A DNA stretch of 18,351 bases from Oscillospiraceae bacterium (GTDB taxonomy: Bacteria; Bacillota; Clostridia; Oscillospirales; JAKOTC01), in assembly GCA_035353335.1 (NCBI GenBank), contig DAOPZJ010000053.1, positions 1 to 18,351 of the forward strand, read 5' to 3'. This document shows, in pieces, positions 1-7,494 of the stretch. Numbering within the stretch: the first letter of the stretch is position 1; the number at the start of each line of letters is the position of its first letter. The notes beneath the pieces are model-generated. The model was not told the DNA's origin. It did not search any database and saw only the letters and a list, made by a program, of their open reading frames with translations. A program made the translations under genes and the position numbers.

Positions 1-43
1 GTTAACAACCCATACCATCAAGCCGATTATATCATAAAACAAC

Positions 44-69
44 AAACCTGACAACACTGTGTCAGGTTT
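44..69 (-). terminator. Rho-independent terminator of the minus-strand run
   Basis: A perfect 10-bp stem (44-53 with 60-69) encloses a 6-base loop. Read on the minus strand, the stem is followed by a T-rich stretch (GTTGTTTTATG). It lies about 60 bases past the stop of the last minus-strand gene, the VOC protein at 128-493, so it should end that run. On the plus strand no T tract follows, so it is directional. Confidence 0.75.
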
Positions 70-127
70 GAAGAAAAATTATGTCATTCTTCGACTACTC
101 TCAGGATGACAAAAATCGTCTCCGCCA

Positions 128-493
128 TCAAACAAAAATACCCCAGCGCACGCCGAATTTATCAATTAAATCCGCCAATAACGGACTCCATTCAGCCGAC
201 CCGGAAAAACTGATTTTTCCGCTTTCGCTGAGATTGTCGGTTATTTTTTGCACAAGTTCTTCATTGCCCTCGCCGAAATGCAGACAAAAATGCATGGAGT
301 TGCCTGTAATTACTTCTTTTTGGTCGGATTCGGAAATCGAAAATACTTGTCCGTAAATATCCAGTTCGGCGTGGGCGATCGTTCCGTCTGCGTTGTAATG
401 ACAGCAAATGAGTTTCGCACCCAAGGCATTCAAATAAAACGGGACGGCCTGCGCGCTGTTTTTGACATATGCATGCATCATGGATCTTTTCAT
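128..493 (-). CDS. PhnB-like VOC (glyoxalase/bleomycin-resistance fold) protein
   Basis: A 121-residue protein of the vicinal-oxygen-chelate superfamily, PhnB/YdaG-like branch. The N-terminus (MHAYVKNSAQAVPFYLNALG) is the usual first beta-alpha unit of this family. The C-terminus (DKFGVRWGIF, about 110-120) matches the closing strand seen in PhnB-like proteins. It is a cytoplasmic small-molecule-binding or metalloenzyme fold; the substrate cannot be read from the sequence. The start is chosen because AAGGA lies about 10 bases upstream. It is last in a five-gene minus-strand run, 14 bases after the winged-helix gene, and is a distant paralogue of the VOC protein at 1566-1970. The family is fairly certain, the function unknown. 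Confidence 0.8.
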   Translation of the reverse strand: MKRSMMHAYVKNSAQAVPFYLNALGAKLICCHYNADGTIAHAELDIYGQVFSISESDQKEVITGNSMHFCLHFGEGNEELVQKITDNLSESGKISFSGSAEWSPLLADLIDKFGVRWGIFV

Positions 494-507
494 TGTTTTT
501 ATTCCTT

Positions 508-1569
508 TTAAATTTCTTTTCCCATAAACCGCTTCGGCGTTTTCCCGCCGTTGACCGCCCGAACGGCTTCGAGAATTTCCTCTTTTCGCGCTTCGGTGTC
601 GGGTAAATCCGTTACCACATCGTTCAAGTCATACGGTCCGTTGCGGAAATGCCCAACCGAGATCCCGTGAATCTCGCCGTCGATGAGCAGATATTGCAAT
701 GGCTCGCGGTCGTATTCAAGATGTTCATAAAGCGGCTTGAACTGCTCTTTTAAAACGTGTTCGTTTGACTTAACCAGTATGTCGTTTCGGTGCAAAGCGT
801 AAACACTCGCAATTGTGTTGCTCGTGTTTTCGGCATGCGCAGATAACTTTGCACAATCGGTTTTCAACAGATATCCGTTATCTGTTTCAATTAAAACATC
901 GCCTGTGACAAGCGCCGAGACCGCGGCTTTGATCTCCTTTTCGGGCAGCTTGTAAAACGACTTCGCCATCACGGTATCAAACAAGACCAAACGATAGGCA
1001 AAACGCTGCAAGATGATTTTTAATGCCTCTGAGCGTGTGTATTTATCCGGGTCAATGTCCGGGAACATCTCGCCGAACCGGTACCAGCCCCGATCCCATT
1101 CACCGTCGTATTGATCTTCGTAGATTAAAAACGCCTCCTGCAAGCGGTGCAGAGCGGGGGTGATCTCCTTGACAAGCAGCCCGGTCTCCTCTTTCATCAT
1201 CTGAATCGTCAGCGGGCCTTCACGCTCAATTAAAGTTAATAACCGCCGTTGGATTGCGGTCGGTTTCAGCAGGGGTTTTCGGTACAAAGCCATAAACAGC
1301 TCAAGGTCTTCGGGGACGATCCAGCCCAGATTTCCGCCGGAAAACCGGCCTTTGATCAGCTCGTGCCTTGCTTGTCGCACACGGTTGAAGGCGATATCGT
1401 CAAAGTCGGCGCGAAAGGTCAGCGAGGGCGGGTCGCCGAAGCCGTTCCAGTAGACGTTCTGCCCCGGCTGTAAATCGCGATATAACGTGAGGTATTCATC
1501 CTTGTTTGCGCGCCTCGAGAGAAACTGCCGTTCCATGCGCAAAGCGGTAATTTTTGAATCATTCTTCAT
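508..1569 (-). CDS. Winged-helix protein, possibly AlkZ-like DNA glycosylase family
   Basis: A 353-residue protein. A longer reading frame continues upstream to 1704, but that part runs over the VOC gene in another frame. The start at 1569 forms an ATGA overlap with the VOC stop, typical of translational coupling. The middle (about residues 125-245) reads as two winged-helix-like units: one with LLTLIEREGPLTIQMMKEET, and one after an aromatic segment (WDRGWYRFGEMFP). This order resembles the HTH_42/AlkZ (YcaQ) family of interstrand-crosslink DNA glycosylases. The catalytic Gln-x-Gln signature of characterised AlkZ was not found by eye, so catalysis is doubtful. A DNA-binding role is inference. 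Alternatives are an uncharacterised DNA-binding or damage-response protein. Confidence 0.6.
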   Translation of the reverse strand: MKNDSKITALRMERQFLSRRANKDEYLTLYRDLQPGQNVYWNGFGDPPSLTFRADFDDIAFNRVRQARHELIKGRFSGGNLGWIVPEDLELFMALYRKPLLKPTAIQRRLLTLIEREGPLTIQMMKEETGLLVKEITPALHRLQEAFLIYEDQYDGEWDRGWYRFGEMFPDIDPDKYTRSEALKIILQRFAYRLVLFDTVMAKSFYKLPEKEIKAAVSALVTGDVLIETDNGYLLKTDCAKLSAHAENTSNTIASVYALHRNDILVKSNEHVLKEQFKPLYEHLEYDREPLQYLLIDGEIHGISVGHFRNGPYDLNDVVTDLPDTEARKEEILEAVRAVNGGKTPKRFMGKEI

Positions 1570-1970
1570 GTCGTTGCATTTTCCTCGGCCATAAAGCCCC
1601 ATAATACGCCAAATCGATCGATGAACTGCACACAGAGCGGGCTGTAGGCCGGTTCCTGCATCGGGTCGACCGTGATGCTGTCCGCTTTCAAAATGTCGTA
1701 GCAAGTCAGTAGGGCGGCCTTGCTCTCGAACATCACAATCAAATGGACGGCGCAGTCGGTGGTTCGGTTTTTATTGCCGAAGCGGTCATTCAGAAACACC
1801 GTCTGCCTGTGGATTTTCATCACGGCATGGGCGATGCGGTCGCTTACGGACTGGGACGGATCGTATTGGTGGCTGTAAATCACGCTCTCGGCTTTAGTGC
1901 CGAACGCGGTTTCATATATGGCGATGGCCTGCTTACAGTCGCTGTTAAAGTGAAGATGCGGAATCAGCAT
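1566..1970 (-). CDS. PhnB-like VOC family protein
   Basis: A 134-residue VOC-fold protein. It opens with MLIPHLHFNSDCKQAIAIYE, a typical PhnB-like first strand and helix. It contains the mid-protein dimer segment around HAVMKIHRQTVFLNDR (about 48-63) and closes with SPLCVQFIDRFGVLWGF, the family's C-terminal strand. AGGAG sits 6 bases before the start. It follows the DUF3795 gene by 20 bases and overlaps the next gene by 4 bases, so it is part of the same transcript. The substrate is unknown; relatives are often misnamed as 3-demethylubiquinone methyltransferase or glyoxalase. It is clearly related to, but well diverged from, the VOC protein at 128-493. Confidence 0.82.
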   Translation of the reverse strand: MLIPHLHFNSDCKQAIAIYETAFGTKAESVIYSHQYDPSQSVSDRIAHAVMKIHRQTVFLNDRFGNKNRTTDCAVHLIVMFESKAALLTCYDILKADSITVDPMQEPAYSPLCVQFIDRFGVLWGFMAEENATT

Positions 1971-1990
1971 AAATTGCTCCTATAATCTTT

Positions 1991-2275
1991 TTATTCCTTC
2001 GCCCGGCGTTTGCATTGTTCGATGCGAGCGCCCGCGGGTTTGTCACCATGTACGGGGTCGCAGGAATATTCGGTCAACAGTTGACAGGGGAGGTCGGGGC
2101 ACTGACCGCAGTGTTCGAAGCCCTTGTCCTGACAACAGGCGGCAACAGGGCATTTTCCGTGAAACGGGTTTCCGTTGGTCCCGATGCAGCCGCCGCAGCC
2201 GTGTGATTCCTTGAATCCGCAGTCGGAGCAGTGCAGCCCGCACCGGGAATCGATTTTATGATTCTTATCGTTCAT
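1991..2275 (-). CDS. Cys-rich DUF3795 protein
   Basis: A 94-residue protein with 13 cysteines, arranged largely as CxxC/CxxxC pairs. It begins CGLHCSDCGF (12-21) and continues with CGGC (27-30), CPVAACC (42-48), CGQCPDLPC (56-64) and C72. This is the DUF3795 pattern common in anaerobic bacteria and archaea, presumed to bind zinc or an iron-sulfur cluster; no activity is established. The start has AGGAG 12 bases upstream. It lies 27 bases after the HEAT-repeat gene, within the five-gene minus-strand run. There is no signal peptide or membrane segment, so it should be cytoplasmic. Confidence 0.8.
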   Translation of the reverse strand: MNDKNHKIDSRCGLHCSDCGFKESHGCGGCIGTNGNPFHGKCPVAACCQDKGFEHCGQCPDLPCQLLTEYSCDPVHGDKPAGARIEQCKRRAKE

Positions 2276-2302
2276 TTTTTCTTTTTCTCCTAATATGTAT
2301 TT

Positions 2303-3541
2303 TCACCAGTCGGTGAAATAGTGTCCGATCATTTTTCCGCAAGCGGTGCAGGTTTGATTGACTGCGTGTCCGCCCGCGTCCTTTTCATCAATCGGGCCGA
2401 GATGGCTCTCCGTGCCGCAGACGCGGCAGGTTTTGCAGCCGGTTTCTTTGTCCCATTCGTGGCCGATTTTACCGCAGACGGCTTGTTTGAGGTCTTGCCC
2501 CTTAACGGTATTCAGCAATTCAAGCAAAAGGGCTTGATCGGTGATTCTTTCAACTGCCGCTTTTTGAACCTTTAACTCGTTGTCTGTTTTGGCAAGTTCG
2601 GCTAAAACCGGCTGATCCGTGATCTTTTGGACGGCATTGACACGGCTCTCATAACGCTTATCGCTCTTTGCGACTGAGATATAAACCGCTTGGGCTGTCT
2701 CTTTGTCGGTCATCCGTTCGGCGGCGCGCAGACGGGTACAGCCGTCGGCGCCGCTTTGGGCGATCTCCGCAAAGATCGGCTGAGCAACTTTTTCGTCTGA
2801 TATTTTCTCGGCGATTTTCAAGCGGATTTTCAAATCGGTCACAGTTTTTGCCGATTCGATCAATAAGGATTGGTCGCTCAACTGAATCAGTGCCCGCTCG
2901 TGCCAATCGCTTTTTGACTTGTCGGAAAGAACATCATAATAAACCCGCTGCGCCGCTTTTGCGTCAGTCAGTTGCCCGGCGGCGTCAAATCGCAGTTGTA
3001 TCAATTCAGAGCGGGTCAGGGATAAGAGGACTCGCTCGGCAAGGGCTGTATCCGTGAGTTTGCATGCGGTATCCAACTTGATACGGTCACTCTTTGCATT
3101 CACTGCGATCTGCGCAAGCGCTTTTTGATCGGTGATCTTTTCAAGTGCGTTGATCCAGGTGCGGTCATACATACCGTTATTTCTTTTAGGGTCGGCAGAG
3201 AGGACGAGCACGATATCGCGCAGCACCTCTTGATCTGAGATTTTTTCAAGCGCGAAAGATTGGATGATACCGTTTTTGCCCGATAAAACGAGCGCGGCCA
3301 ACATTTTTGTATCATTCAACCGAGAAAGCGCGGTATTGCTTACAGCTTCATTTTTATCGTTTTGAACGGCCTTTGCCAGTGCGACCGGATCGGTGATCTT
3401 ATTCACCGCCGCTTCACGCACCGCAGCGTTGGGAGCGGTGAGCGCCGCTTGTTCCAACTGTTTCGGGTCGGTCAGCTTATCAATCGCCCGCAGCGCCTTT
3501 TCCCGGTCCGAACTCTCCCACGTCGGTTTAAATAATCCCAT
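2303..3541 (-). CDS. HEAT-like repeat protein with C-terminal zinc ribbon
   Basis: A 412-residue protein built almost wholly of short helical repeats of the form A-x-x-K/R-I/L-T/S-D-x-x-x-L/A-A. About a dozen copies can be counted, for example KITDPVALAKAV, KISDQEVLRDIV, KITDQKALAQIA, RMTDKETAQAVY and KITDQPVLAELA. They should stack as a HEAT/ARM-type solenoid, a protein- or nucleic-acid-binding scaffold. The tail carries C356, C369, C372, C375, C398 and C401 with nearby histidines, consistent with one or two zinc ribbons. The start at 3541 (MGLFKPTWES) has an excellent GGGAGG 5 bases upstream and matches the usual opening of this Clostridia family. An in-frame ATG at 3646 with AGGA about 10 bases upstream is the alternative (447 residues). 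It is first in the run. No function can be assigned. Confidence 0.75.
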   Translation of the reverse strand: MGLFKPTWESSDREKALRAIDKLTDPKQLEQAALTAPNAAVREAAVNKITDPVALAKAVQNDKNEAVSNTALSRLNDTKMLAALVLSGKNGIIQSFALEKISDQEVLRDIVLVLSADPKRNNGMYDRTWINALEKITDQKALAQIAVNAKSDRIKLDTACKLTDTALAERVLLSLTRSELIQLRFDAAGQLTDAKAAQRVYYDVLSDKSKSDWHERALIQLSDQSLLIESAKTVTDLKIRLKIAEKISDEKVAQPIFAEIAQSGADGCTRLRAAERMTDKETAQAVYISVAKSDKRYESRVNAVQKITDQPVLAELAKTDNELKVQKAAVERITDQALLLELLNTVKGQDLKQAVCGKIGHEWDKETGCKTCRVCGTESHLGPIDEKDAGGHAVNQTCTACGKMIGHYFTDW

Positions 3542-3699
3542 AATACCCTCCCGGCTTGATTCATTGATCATGATAAATTCGGCGCGGTCACTTTTCGGTT
3601 TTGCTGCAATACGGTTCAATACGCCGATGAGACGGTTGATTTTCATATAAATGATTTCCTCGCGCTCGAAGTCGAGTTTACCGAAATTTCATGTTTTTC

Positions 3700-3727
3700 A
3701 TTATAGCAGAAAATTTCAGTATTTAAA
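3700..3727 (-). promoter_or_regulatory. Extended -10 promoter for the five-gene minus run
   Basis: On the minus strand TATAAT (3700-3705) is preceded by TGC, giving an extended -10 (TGnTATAAT). A weak -35, TTTAAA (3722-3727), lies 16 bases further upstream. Transcription would begin near 3693, ahead of both candidate starts of the HEAT-repeat gene. Confidence 0.6.
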
Positions 3728-3764
3728 ATAATGAATCGGAAAAAACAAAAACAGTAAAAGACCG

Positions 3765-3793
3765 TTGCGCTTGGTGCTTTGCACTGGTAGAAT
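3765..3793 (+). promoter_or_regulatory. Promoter for the GH78 rhamnosidase
   Basis: A -10 of TAGAAT (3788-3793) is preceded by TGG, making an extended -10. A poor -35, TTGCGC (3765-3770), lies exactly 17 bases away. The spacer holds a small inverted repeat (GTGC-TTT-GCAC, 3774-3784), which might be a regulator site. The start codon follows 27 bases after the -10, with GGAGG placed 4 bases before ATG. Confidence 0.5.
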
Positions 3794-3820
3794 GAAAGAA
3801 AAGGGCATCACGGAGGTTTT

Positions 3821-6487
3821 ATGGCACTTAAAATTTATGATTTATCGGTCAACGATTTAAAAGATTATATCGGGTTTGACTCGCCGCTCCGTTTTTCGTG
3901 GAAAGTGCGAGCTTCCGAACGCGGAGAATGCCAAAAGCAAAGGCGCATTTTGGTCTCGGAGAACCGTGAAGAACTTGAAAAAAATACGGGCGAAATTTGG
4001 GACAGCGGTTGGATTTTATCGGGAGAATCTTTGTACATTTCTTATTTCGGTGAAAAATTGAAGCCGCTGACGCGTTATTATTGGCGCGTTTTATGCAAAG
4101 GAGAAGACGGCAAAGAGGTTCGGTCGGAGATTGCCTTTTTTGAAACCGCCAAACTGGACACGCCGTGGAAAGCCAAGTGGATCACCGCCGATTTTATCGA
4201 TAAAGCGCCGAAGTTCGCGCAAAAAGAACAGGACGCGCTGGCGGCGCCCTATCTGCGCAAGGTCTTTTCGGTTAAGAAACCGGTTGAATGCGCACGGCTT
4301 GTCATCTGCGGACTCGGATATTTCGAGGCCTGTTTGAACGGTAAAAAAGTCGGGGACGATTTTCTTTCAACACCGCCCACCCAATATGATCTTCTCTCCT
4401 TTTACCGCGTTTACGACGTGACCGGGCAGCTCAAGACCGGGGAAAACGCGCTTGCGGCAGTGCTCGGGAACGGGTTTTACAACAGCTTCACCGACGACCC
4501 GTGGAATTCAAGCCATGCGCCCTGGCGCGGCTGGCCCCGCCTGATCGCGGAACTGCATATCATTTATTCGGACGGCACCAAGACCATGATCCCGACCGAC
4601 GGCAGCTGGAAATCGGACAGAGGACCGATCTTTTTCAACGGCATCCGCCACGGCGAGCATTATGACGCCCGTCTCGAACAACCCGGCTGGAATGATGCCG
4701 GCTTCAACGATTCCGCCTGGCAGCCGGCGCGGCTGATGAGAAGTCCCGGCGGCGTATTAAAAGCGATGGAGATGGAGCCGATCCGCATCTGCGAACGGTT
4801 TCCTGCGGTCGATCTCTGGCAGACGCCCGACGGCTGGGTCTTTGACGTGGGGCAAAATCAGGGGGGCATCGGCGCGTTTGTTTTCAGGGGAAAGGCGGGT
4901 ACCGGGATCACAATCCGCTATTCCGACCTTCTGACGCCCGACAGGCGGCTGACCCACAAGCAGCTCGATGTATTTATCAAAAATTACTGCTTCCAGACCG
5001 ATAAATACATCAAAAAGACCGACGGAGAAGAGGTCTGGCATCCGATTTTCACCTATCACGGCTTTCAATATATCGAACTCTCGGGCATTGATTATACGCC
5101 CCAACTCTCCGATGTGACGGCGCTGACGCTTCATAACGATGTGGCCGAAAACAGCGTTTTCAATTGCTCCGATGAGGTCTTGAACAAAGTGCAGCATATG
5201 TGCCGCAGGTCTTCGACTTCGTGCATGATGGGGATTTTCGCAAGCGATACCCACCGCGAAAAAAGCGCCTGGACGGGCGACGGCTCGCTGTCTTCCGAAC
5301 AGCTTACCATCAACTTCGGAGCAAAAGCGTTTTTGAGTAAATGGCTGGGTGACATTCGCCGTGCACAGCGTATTGACGGTCTGATTCCCTGCATCGCCCC
5401 GACTGCCGGTTGGGGCTATAACAGCATGAACGGGCCCGACTGGTCGTCCGCAATCGTCGACATCCCGTGGAATCTGTATGTTGCATCCGGCGATATGCAG
5501 GTGCTGTATGAAAATTACGAGGCGATCCAAAAACATTTTGCTTTTATGGAGCATATGGCGACCGATGATATCGTGCATTACGGCCTCGGCGACTGGTGTC
5601 CGCCGTTCGAGGGCGAGGCCGTCACCGTCAACATGAGCAATTTCAAATGCCCGACCGAAGTCACCGATACGGCTTATTATCACACGGCGGCGAGGCGCCT
5701 TTGGCAGATGGCGGAGATTTTAGGCAACAAGCGCGACGCGCTGCATTATCAAAAACGCGCAAAAGAGATTAAAAAGGCCTTCCGGGACGCGTTTTATGAT
5801 TCAAAAAACGATCTGGTCACGGGGAATTGTCAGACCTCGACCGGCGTGATGATTTACCACGGTTTCGCCGAACCGGAGGAGCTTCCCGGCCTGTATGCCC
5901 GGCTGCTGACTCAAATCGACGAGCAGAACGGCCATCTCGACTTCGGCGTTTTGGGAAATAAGGCCGTCATGCATGCGCTCGGCGCGGGCGGGCTTGGTGA
6001 GGTCGGTATCAAAATGCTGCTTCAACCCGATTTCCCGAGCGTGCGCAGATGGGTCGAGTTAAACGCCAACACCCTCTGGGAGTGCTGGAACGGCGGCGGT
6101 TCGCACAACCACCACATGTTCAGCGACCTCTCCGCGTTTTTTTATCAATACATCGCCGGAATCAGCGCCGACGAAAACGAACCGGGCTATGCGCATATCA
6201 TGGCCAGACCCGCATTGACCTCGGGCCTTTCGGGCGCGCGCTGCGAGATCTCGACGGTGCGCGGTACGGTCGGCTGCCGTTTTCTTATCGCAAACGGCGC
6301 ATTCATCGTCGAGCTGGACATTCCGTCCGCTTGCCGCGCGACGTTGTATCTGCCGGATTGCCGCGATCTGACCGAAAGCGGTGTAAAAGCCGAAGAGGCC
6401 GATGGCGTTCAAATGCACAGCGAAAATAATAAACCGGTTATAGAACTGGTTTGCGGCAGTTATCGAATTGAGGGGAAGTTGCTGTAG
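3821..6487 (+). CDS. GH78 alpha-L-rhamnosidase
   Basis: An 888-residue enzyme that hydrolyses terminal alpha-L-rhamnose from glycosides or polysaccharides (pectic rhamnogalacturonan, plant flavonoid or saponin glycosides). Domains in order: an Fn3-like beta domain (about 1-110), the Bac_rhamnosid_N domain (about 115-300), the CBM67-like beta domain (about 335-445, with VFDVGQNQGG), the (alpha/alpha)6 catalytic domain (about 450-790) and a C-terminal beta domain (about 795-885). The active-site segment DTHREKSAWTGD gives D476, R479, general acid E480, W484 and D487. The later NTLWECW gives E754 at the general-base position, followed by the usual NHHMFSD-like helix. The length fits the family. 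There is no signal peptide, so it acts in the cytoplasm on imported oligosaccharides or glycosides. GGAGG precedes the start. It stands alone on this strand and meets the QueG-like gene tail to tail. The linkage it cleaves is not readable from sequence. Confidence 0.93.
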   Translation: MALKIYDLSVNDLKDYIGFDSPLRFSWKVRASERGECQKQRRILVSENREELEKNTGEIWDSGWILSGESLYISYFGEKLKPLTRYYWRVLCKGEDGKEVRSEIAFFETAKLDTPWKAKWITADFIDKAPKFAQKEQDALAAPYLRKVFSVKKPVECARLVICGLGYFEACLNGKKVGDDFLSTPPTQYDLLSFYRVYDVTGQLKTGENALAAVLGNGFYNSFTDDPWNSSHAPWRGWPRLIAELHIIYSDGTKTMIPTDGSWKSDRGPIFFNGIRHGEHYDARLEQPGWNDAGFNDSAWQPARLMRSPGGVLKAMEMEPIRICERFPAVDLWQTPDGWVFDVGQNQGGIGAFVFRGKAGTGITIRYSDLLTPDRRLTHKQLDVFIKNYCFQTDKYIKKTDGEEVWHPIFTYHGFQYIELSGIDYTPQLSDVTALTLHNDVAENSVFNCSDEVLNKVQHMCRRSSTSCMMGIFASDTHREKSAWTGDGSLSSEQLTINFGAKAFLSKWLGDIRRAQRIDGLIPCIAPTAGWGYNSMNGPDWSSAIVDIPWNLYVASGDMQVLYENYEAIQKHFAFMEHMATDDIVHYGLGDWCPPFEGEAVTVNMSNFKCPTEVTDTAYYHTAARRLWQMAEILGNKRDALHYQKRAKEIKKAFRDAFYDSKNDLVTGNCQTSTGVMIYHGFAEPEELPGLYARLLTQIDEQNGHLDFGVLGNKAVMHALGAGGLGEVGIKMLLQPDFPSVRRWVELNANTLWECWNGGGSHNHHMFSDLSAFFYQYIAGISADENEPGYAHIMARPALTSGLSGARCEISTVRGTVGCRFLIANGAFIVELDIPSACRATLYLPDCRDLTESGVKAEEADGVQMHSENNKPVIELVCGSYRIEGKLL

Positions 6488-6523
6488 GAACATCCGGCAT
6501 ATGTGTTAAGCGGATATTATCTT

Positions 6524-6553
6524 GTAGGGTGGGATGACCACATCTCGTCCTAC
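6524..6553. terminator. Bidirectional hairpin between converging genes
   Basis: A 13-bp stem (6524-6536 with 6541-6553), including three G-U pairs, closes on a 4-base ACCA loop and is followed by TAATTTT on the plus strand. It lies between the stop of the rhamnosidase (6487) and the stop of the QueG-like gene (6560), so it can serve both. The T tract is short, so termination strength is uncertain. The GTAGGGTGGG-type arm resembles short dispersed repeats seen in Clostridia genomes. Confidence 0.55.
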
Positions 6554-6559
6554 TAATTT

Positions 6560-7459
6560 TCACGCATTTTCCAACATCAACCGCAGATTGCGCGGAATGC
6601 ACTTTAATTCGTCGCCGTTGTCGTAAATCCACAGTTTCTCTTTAATCATATCAGGGTAATCTTTAAATGAAGCACTACGGAGCATGGTCTCGGTTTCGTC
6701 TTCCGAAAACTCGATTTTCTCAACATTCGCAAGACGCTTTTGATTCATCGGGCAGACGTCCTGACATTTGGTGCACTCGAGCAGCCGATGATGCGCCGAT
6801 TTCGGCACCCATTCGGGAATATCAAGATCGTCGCGAGCATTGACGTTCGCAAGGCAAATTTCGTTGTCGATCAAATAGCGGTCGGGCAAAATGGCCTTGG
6901 TCGGACAATTTGCGATGCACTTTCCGCAGGTATCGCACAACTCCATGGTGACGGCTTCGCGCCAGGAATAGCCCTCAGCGGGCAGGTCGGCGGCATAGGA
7001 ATTCAATTTGATAAAACTGCCCCAATCGCCGCAATAGGTGATGTTGCTGCGCCCGTATTCGCATAAACCCGCGCAGACCGCAAGCCGCTTTTGCGGCATC
7101 CACGAAAAGGGCTTGAGATGAAAACCGCGCTGTTCAAAGAGCGCTTTTAAAGCGTCGTCCCGTTCGGCCGTATGTAAAAACCCGTCGTCCGCAATGCAGG
7201 AAACCGTTTTTCCCCGATAGCGAAAAACCAAATTGACGACCCTTTGCGGCCACACTGCGACGACAACGGATTTGACCTCGAAATCAACCTCCGGGGTATA
7301 GACATATTTCTTTTCGATGATCCATTTCTGAAACCCGTTGATCGCATTATCGGCAGCGACTTTATTGATGTCCGCTTTCAGTTCCGCCATTTTGCCGATC
7401 GGGATGACTTCGATTTTGATGTCGCTTTCAAGAGCGGCTTTTTTGATGTCGTCAACCAT
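6560..7459 (-). CDS. QueG-like protein with two [4Fe-4S] clusters
   Basis: A 299-residue protein of the epoxyqueuosine-reductase/reductive-dehalogenase-like superfamily. The core (about 125-160, with CEYGRSNITYCGDWGSF) aligns with the QueG corrinoid-binding region, but QueG's GWIGKN-type segment is replaced by YGRSNI. Two ferredoxin clusters follow: C175, C178, C181 and C185 as one set, then C202, C229, C232 and C236. The usual C-terminal HEAT-repeat part of QueG that helps hold tRNA is missing (the protein ends about 60 residues after the last cluster). It is therefore probably not a true queuosine enzyme, but a related cytoplasmic reductase of unknown substrate. GGAGG lies 6 bases before the start. 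It follows glycerol kinase by 35 bases and is likely co-transcribed. Confidence 0.8.
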   Translation of the reverse strand: MVDDIKKAALESDIKIEVIPIGKMAELKADINKVAADNAINGFQKWIIEKKYVYTPEVDFEVKSVVVAVWPQRVVNLVFRYRGKTVSCIADDGFLHTAERDDALKALFEQRGFHLKPFSWMPQKRLAVCAGLCEYGRSNITYCGDWGSFIKLNSYAADLPAEGYSWREAVTMELCDTCGKCIANCPTKAILPDRYLIDNEICLANVNARDDLDIPEWVPKSAHHRLLECTKCQDVCPMNQKRLANVEKIEFSEDETETMLRSASFKDYPDMIKEKLWIYDNGDELKCIPRNLRLMLENA

Positions 7460-7494
7460 GTGTACCTCCAGTCATATTATCACTTAAAACGATA

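Noticed and set aside
81..511. Small plus-strand frames of 91 and 87 residues near the left edge
   Set aside because: They run antisense to the VOC gene at 128-493, overlap each other and show no family resemblance.
1570..1704. Upstream extension of the winged-helix gene
   Set aside because: It would lie over the VOC gene in another frame. The ATGA overlap at 1566-1569 gives a natural coupled start.
4757..5683. A 308-residue open frame on the minus strand inside the rhamnosidase
   Set aside because: The plus strand encodes GH78 catalytic motifs throughout this stretch, and the minus product has no recognisable domain or ribosome site.
6488..6523. Weak inverted repeat ATCCG...CGGAT after the rhamnosidase stop
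   Set aside because: Only 5 paired bases across a loop of about 14; not distinguishable from chance beside the stronger hairpin at 6524-6553.
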